In this document: positions 7,207-9,777 of the stretch, one piece after another | Layout: every line of letters starts with the position of its first letter | How positions within the stretch are numbered: position 1 is the first letter of the stretch | DNA from: CAYVMN01 sp964452575 | GTDB lineage: Bacteria; Desulfobacterota; DSM-4660; Desulfatiglandales; Desulfatiglandaceae | Length of the DNA: 9,777 nucleotides | NCBI GenBank assembly: GCA_964452575.1 | Contig: CAYVMN010000174.1 | Location: forward strand, 1-9,777 | Direction of reading: 5' to 3' | The notes under the pieces: model-generated | Seen by the model: only the letters and a program-made list of their open reading frames with translations | Databases searched by the model: none | What the model was told of the DNA's origin: nothing | Program-made: the position numbers and the translations under genes

Positions 7207-7242
7207 CCGCGTGAAAACTGCCAACCGTTACCACCGCAGGGC

Positions 7243-8406
7243 TCATGTCAGATAGAAGGAGATCTTCTCAAGCCCTGCGACTTCTCGCATGGTGTTGATG
7301 TAATATTGATAATTTTCCAGGGACACATCCGGCGGGACCAAATGGTCCACACTCGGGAAGTAGCCTCCCTTTTCGAGCAGGAATGGTACCTTGGCCATGA
7401 CTTCCTCCTTGATCGCATCTTTCCCCTGGATAAGGGCACGTTTGTCGATATTCCCACCCAGGATTAGATCCTTGCCGTATTCTTCTCTCAGCAAGACCGC
7501 ATCATTTCCTGCCGCCACCTCCAAAGGCCATACGTAATTTATGCCGCACTCAAGCCATAAAGGAATGAGTTCGTCCAGGTTGCCGTCGCTATCCACAAAG
7601 ATGATGTATATGCCGTTCTGGTGCAGCAGGTCGGTGATCCGGCGATAGCGGGGCATCAGGAAGCGGCGGAACATGTCAGGGGAAATCAACGGACCGGACT
7701 TATAGCACATATCCTCCCAAAAGTTGGCCTGATCGATCTTTATGTCTTTGACTGTCCTCCGGATGACCTCCAGTTCCAGGTGGAGTAAGGTATCCATCAT
7801 ATCTTCAACGAGATTCGGGTCATCATAAAACATATAGAGCAGGTTCTCCAGCCCCATCCATTCACGCAGGAAGCCGAAAAAGCTGCCCACGTTCAAGATC
7901 ACGGGATAGTCCCGCGTGTTCATCTTCTCCACATACCTGTCCCAATAAGACGGCCACCGCCCCGGGGTGTCAGGGTCCAATCTCCTCTTGTATTGCCTCC
8001 AAGTTTCCCAGTCTTTGACGGGATGATCCAGATACATGGGCATCTTTTGCGTGTGGTCCTTAAAGACCCTTACAGTTTGACCCCCCTGGTTCCGCATGAC
8101 CAGGGTATTCTGATCTTCCCCCAGAATTTTTGGCTCGAATTGCGGCACGATGGGCGGGATAGCCAAATACGATTCGATATCTCCCGCCACGTAGGGGACA
8201 TGTACCAGGCCTGAGATGATCTCCTTGGTCTGGCGGCCGTGGTCGAAACCGAAATACCTTCCTCGATACATACCATTGGTAAGTTGATGTGGGGCCCCAT
8301 GATCGACCCATGATATGAGCGTCTCCTGCCAGAACATATCGTTTAGCCATAGGTCTCCGGGTCTTTGGAACCTGGCAATGGCCTTAAACCGCTCCCTGTT
8401 GGTCAT
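7243..8406 (-). CDS. URO-D-fold protein, methyltransferase-like (MtaA/MtbA/CmuC superfamily)
   Basis: This 387-residue protein belongs to the uroporphyrinogen decarboxylase superfamily, which also contains methyltransferases that move methyl groups to or from corrinoid proteins. The start MTNRERFKAIARF is the usual superfamily N-terminus. AGGAGGT lies 8 bases before ATG 8406, favouring it over an upstream in-frame ATG at 8439. A corrinoid-protein gene lies 83 bases upstream on the same strand, which favours methyl transfer rather than haem synthesis. The zinc-ligand motif of MtaA-type enzymes (His-X-Cys, usually in LHxCG) reads VDSDGN here, with Asp272 and Asp274. The later Cys region reads SVDHLVPPD, with Asp354 and His355. 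A different metal set (Asp/His) or loss of methyl-CoM-type chemistry is possible. Other features are WEDMCYKSGPLISPDMF (230-246) and GGNIDKRAL (317-325). Family confident; substrate and acceptor unknown. Confidence 0.82.
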   Translation of the reverse strand: MTNRERFKAIARFQRPGDLWLNDMFWQETLISWVDHGAPHQLTNGMYRGRYFGFDHGRQTKEIISGLVHVPYVAGDIESYLAIPPIVPQFEPKILGEDQNTLVMRNQGGQTVRVFKDHTQKMPMYLDHPVKDWETWRQYKRRLDPDTPGRWPSYWDRYVEKMNTRDYPVILNVGSFFGFLREWMGLENLLYMFYDDPNLVEDMMDTLLHLELEVIRRTVKDIKIDQANFWEDMCYKSGPLISPDMFRRFLMPRYRRITDLLHQNGIYIIFVDSDGNLDELIPLWLECGINYVWPLEVAAGNDAVLLREEYGKDLILGGNIDKRALIQGKDAIKEEVMAKVPFLLEKGGYFPSVDHLVPPDVSLENYQYYINTMREVAGLEKISFYLT

Positions 8407-8421
8407 AACCGCAGACCTCCT
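8407..8421 (-). promoter_or_regulatory. ribosome binding site choosing the URO-D-like start
   Basis: Read on the - strand, AGGAGGT (8421-8415) is followed by 8 bases and then ATG at 8406. This is the best-spaced site in the region and places the start 11 codons inside the longest open frame. Confidence 0.7.
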
Positions 8422-8489
8422 CTGAGTTCTTTCGCTCAATGGGTCTTCCCTGGCTTACTCGCACCCTGCCTTTTTCACAAACTGCTCGC

Positions 8490-9143
8490 CTACCAACTTC
8501 CCGATTTCAGGGCCATCAGGCGGCCTGCCTCATCCACAGCCCTGGCGCAGTCTTCTGCGAATCCTTCGGCACCAAGCTCCTCAGCATCCTTTCTGGTAAC
8601 CGGCGCCCCGCCGATCATCACCTTGATTTGATCTTTCAAACCGGCCCTTTTGAGGGCCTCGATGACAACAGAAAAATAGTGAATGGTTGTGGTCAACAGG
8701 GCTGACATGGCGATAATATCGGCACTGTGCTTACGGGCCGCATCGATAAAAGCGCCGGCAGAGACATTTACACCCACGTCTATGACTTCGAACCCATTGC
8801 TCCTCAACATCATCCCCACTAGGTTCTTCCCAATATCATGCAAATCTCCTTCAACCGTTCCCAGCACCAGTGTCCCTTTATTGGTGATATTCGACCCGGC
8901 CAGATGGGGTTTGAGCTCCTCCACCCCATGCCTCATCGCCCGCGTTGATATTAAGACCTCGGGGAGATATACCTGTCCGTCCTTAAATAGATCTCCAAGC
9001 GCCTTCACGCCAGGAACCAATCCTTTCTCCAGTATATCGATGGCCGACGTACCGCCTTGCAGCGCCGCCCTGACAAGCTGTACCGTCTGCCTATGGTCCC
9101 CTTTCGTGACCGCTTCTTTTAATGCCTTGAGAAAATCTTTCAT
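8490..9143 (-). CDS. corrinoid (B12)-binding methyl-carrier protein, MtbC/MttC-like
   Basis: This 217-residue protein carries a methyl group on a cobalamin cofactor between two methyltransferases. Residues 1 to about 88 form the helical cap (VPGVKALGDLFKDGQVYLPE is typical). Residues about 90 to 210 form the Rossmann-like B12 domain, with the base-off, His-on motif DLHDIG (100-105, His102 as lower ligand), SALL (147-150) and the GG turn (178-179, MIGGAPVT). The length matches methylamine/methanol-type corrinoid proteins. ATG 9143 (MKDFLKALKEAVTKGD) is preferred over an in-frame ATG at 9188, because the extra 15 residues (Pro/Arg-rich) are outside the family pattern, although the ribosome site (AGAAAG) is weak. 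The gene leads the - strand block and is followed by the URO-D-like gene, its likely partner. No MttB/MtaB/MtmB-type substrate methyltransferase lies in view; it may be beyond 9777. Family confident; substrate unknown. Confidence 0.9.
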   Translation of the reverse strand: MKDFLKALKEAVTKGDHRQTVQLVRAALQGGTSAIDILEKGLVPGVKALGDLFKDGQVYLPEVLISTRAMRHGVEELKPHLAGSNITNKGTLVLGTVEGDLHDIGKNLVGMMLRSNGFEVIDVGVNVSAGAFIDAARKHSADIIAMSALLTTTIHYFSVVIEALKRAGLKDQIKVMIGGAPVTRKDAEELGAEGFAEDCARAVDEAGRLMALKSGSW

Positions 9144-9301
9144 AATCTTTCTACCCAGAGGACCCCTTCGGGGATTCGACTTCGGCATTCATATCGTTTA
9201 CCATGCCTAAATTTCTCTTTCAACTCATTACCCTATCTACGGGTCCCCTCCCTCACACGTTCAGGAATCAAAATCGTTAATATGGATGAAGATATTGCTA
9301 A

Positions 9302-9330
9302 AAAATGCGCCATAGTATATTGGATGTCAA
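9302..9330 (-). promoter_or_regulatory. weak candidate promoter for the corrinoid gene
   Basis: On the - strand, 9330-9325 reads TTGACA, a perfect -35 element. At 17-base spacing the -10 position (9307-9302) reads CATTTT, a poor match to TATAAT. The placement, about 160 bases before ATG 9143 in the AT-rich core, is sensible, but the -10 is weak. Confidence 0.2.
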
Positions 9331-9385
9331 CAAATTACGAATGTATTGCTCAATAATGTTTGGATTGTGCCATGTGGGAAGGCAG

Positions 9386-9417
9386 TCGGGTACAGGTTAT
9401 CTGGAAGGAGAGCCCGA
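9386..9417 (+). other. possible leader stem-loop before the permease
   Basis: TCGGG (9386-9390) can pair with CCCGA (9413-9417), enclosing a small CAG-GTTAT-CTG hairpin. If transcription starts in the AT-rich core this would lie in the permease leader, about 58 bases before its ATG. The pairing is short and matches no riboswitch I could recognise; a cobalamin element was considered and not supported. Confidence 0.2.
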
Positions 9418-9475
9418 GACGTCTAGTTAGGCGAAAGCAGATTCACGATTTTTCTTGAAAAGGAGGAGAAGGGCA

Positions 9476-9777
9476 ATGCGAGAATCAAACCAAAAAAAGA
9501 TGACGGTATTTACACTTTCCATGATGACGGTGGCTGCGGTGTGCAGTTTGCGGGGACTGCCTATGATGGCCAAAGAGGGGCTTTCCATGATTTTCTATAT
9601 CCTTTTTGCCTCAGTGATGTTCCTCTTGCCGGCCTCTTTGGTTTCGGCTGAGCTGGGTGGTGCGTTCAGCAAGCAGGGGGGAGGTGTATATACCTGGGTG
9701 AAAGAAGCCTTTGGCTCCCGCTGGTGCTTTACGGCCATCTGGCTGCAATGTATTCAAAACGTGGTGTGGTATCCGAC
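9476..9777 (+). CDS. APC-family amino-acid/amine permease, GadC-like (5' part only)
   Basis: The first 100 residues of an integral membrane transporter of the APC superfamily are present; the gene continues past the window end. AGGAGG at 9461-9466 lies 9 bases before the ATG. After a short charged N-terminus, TM1 begins near residue 10 and carries the broken-helix segment CSLRGLPMMAKEG (23-35), characteristic of the glutamate:GABA-antiporter-like branch. TM2 runs about 37-58. The following loop has SAELGGAFSKQGGGVYTW (57-74) and KEAFG, and the start of TM3 reads AIWLQCIQNVVWYP. These motifs place it close to GadC-like permeases. It is transcribed away from the corrinoid gene across a shared control region, so it may import an amine or N-methylated amino acid for the methyl-transfer pair, or exchange substrate and demethylated product. 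The substrate is inferred only. Confidence 0.85.
   Translation, partial: MRESNQKKMTVFTLSMMTVAAVCSLRGLPMMAKEGLSMIFYILFASVMFLLPASLVSAELGGAFSKQGGGVYTWVKEAFGSRWCFTAIWLQCIQNVVWYP

Larger units (their letters stand above)
9144..9475. other. divergent intergenic region, AT-rich core
   Basis: This 332-base stretch separates the - strand corrinoid gene from the + strand permease and should hold promoters for both. The part from about 9270 to 9365 is clearly AT-rich. Two palindromes are visible: TATTG-CT-CAATA (9344-9355) and AGACGTCT (9417-9424). An AATAAT (9352-9357) is a possible -10 element on the + strand but has no good -35. A GC-rich CCCC-TTC-GGGG hairpin lies at 9165-9175, just upstream of the corrinoid start. 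No credible gene, tRNA or named riboswitch was recognised. Confidence 0.6.

Noticed and set aside
7243..8406. haem-pathway uroporphyrinogen decarboxylase (hemE)
   Set aside because: The fold matches, but the typical HemE N-terminal motif region is absent and the neighbour is a corrinoid methyl carrier, not a haem gene.
8683..9210. 175-residue + strand open frame opposite the corrinoid gene
   Set aside because: The - strand frame carries a complete B12-binding protein with DLHDIG; the + strand frame is Ser/Pro-rich, has no recognisable domain, and is best read as a shadow.
9355..9372. sigma-54 promoter suggested by TGGCAC on the - strand (9372-9367)
   Set aside because: The required TTGC element at the -12 position is absent (AAAC instead).
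9365..9430. cobalamin riboswitch before the permease
   Set aside because: GGGAAGG and AGCCCGAGAC look slightly similar to parts of the element, but the conserved B12-box core (GCCACTG) and the correct order of motifs are missing.
1..9777. CRISPR array, insertion sequence, tRNA or rRNA
   Set aside because: No regularly spaced repeats, transposase, terminal inverted repeats, or RNA-gene signatures were recognised by eye.

Overview
The window looks like chromosomal DNA of an anaerobic bacterium of moderate GC content. Gene content (acyl-CoA catabolism, a corrinoid methyl-transfer pair, many flavin and Fe-S carriers) fits a Desulfobacterota-type sulfate reducer or syntroph, or possibly another strict anaerobe. 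This assignment is an inference, because no rRNA or marker gene is present.

Layout. Positions 1-160 hold no convincing gene; they contain a hairpin that may be a terminator, then a strong ribosome binding site. From 161 to 6384 five genes run on the + strand with overlaps or short gaps, so they are probably one operon: an AMP-forming acyl-CoA synthetase, a CrtI/RetSat-like FAD oxidoreductase, a PaaE-like FAD/NAD(P)H reductase with a C-terminal 2Fe-2S domain, a metallo-beta-lactamase-fold hydrolase with a C-terminal helical domain, and a crotonase-fold hydratase/isomerase. A second block on the - strand (9143 down to 6398) converges on it tail to tail, with only 13 bases between stop codons. 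In transcription order it encodes a corrinoid-binding protein, a URO-D-fold methyltransferase-like protein and a molybdenum-carrier/SLOG-type protein fused to a DUF6794-like domain. A 332-base AT-rich divergent region (9144-9475) separates this block from the start of a GadC-like APC amino-acid/amine permease, which is cut by the window end.

How the genes may work together. In the first block the ligase would activate a carboxylic acid to its CoA thioester. The CrtI-like flavoprotein would alter C=C bonds (desaturation, isomerisation or saturation), with electrons carried to or from NAD(P)H by the 2Fe-2S reductase. The crotonase would hydrate or isomerise the product, and the MBL protein could hydrolyse a thioester, lactone or ring intermediate. 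This combination is not a textbook pathway and is the best candidate here for an undescribed system; the substrate cannot be read from the sequence. In the second block the corrinoid protein and the URO-D-like protein form a methyl-transfer pair whose substrate-specific methyltransferase is not in view. The adjacent permease may bring in the methylated substrate. The URO-D-like protein lacks the usual His-X-Cys/Cys zinc ligands, which makes its role uncertain.
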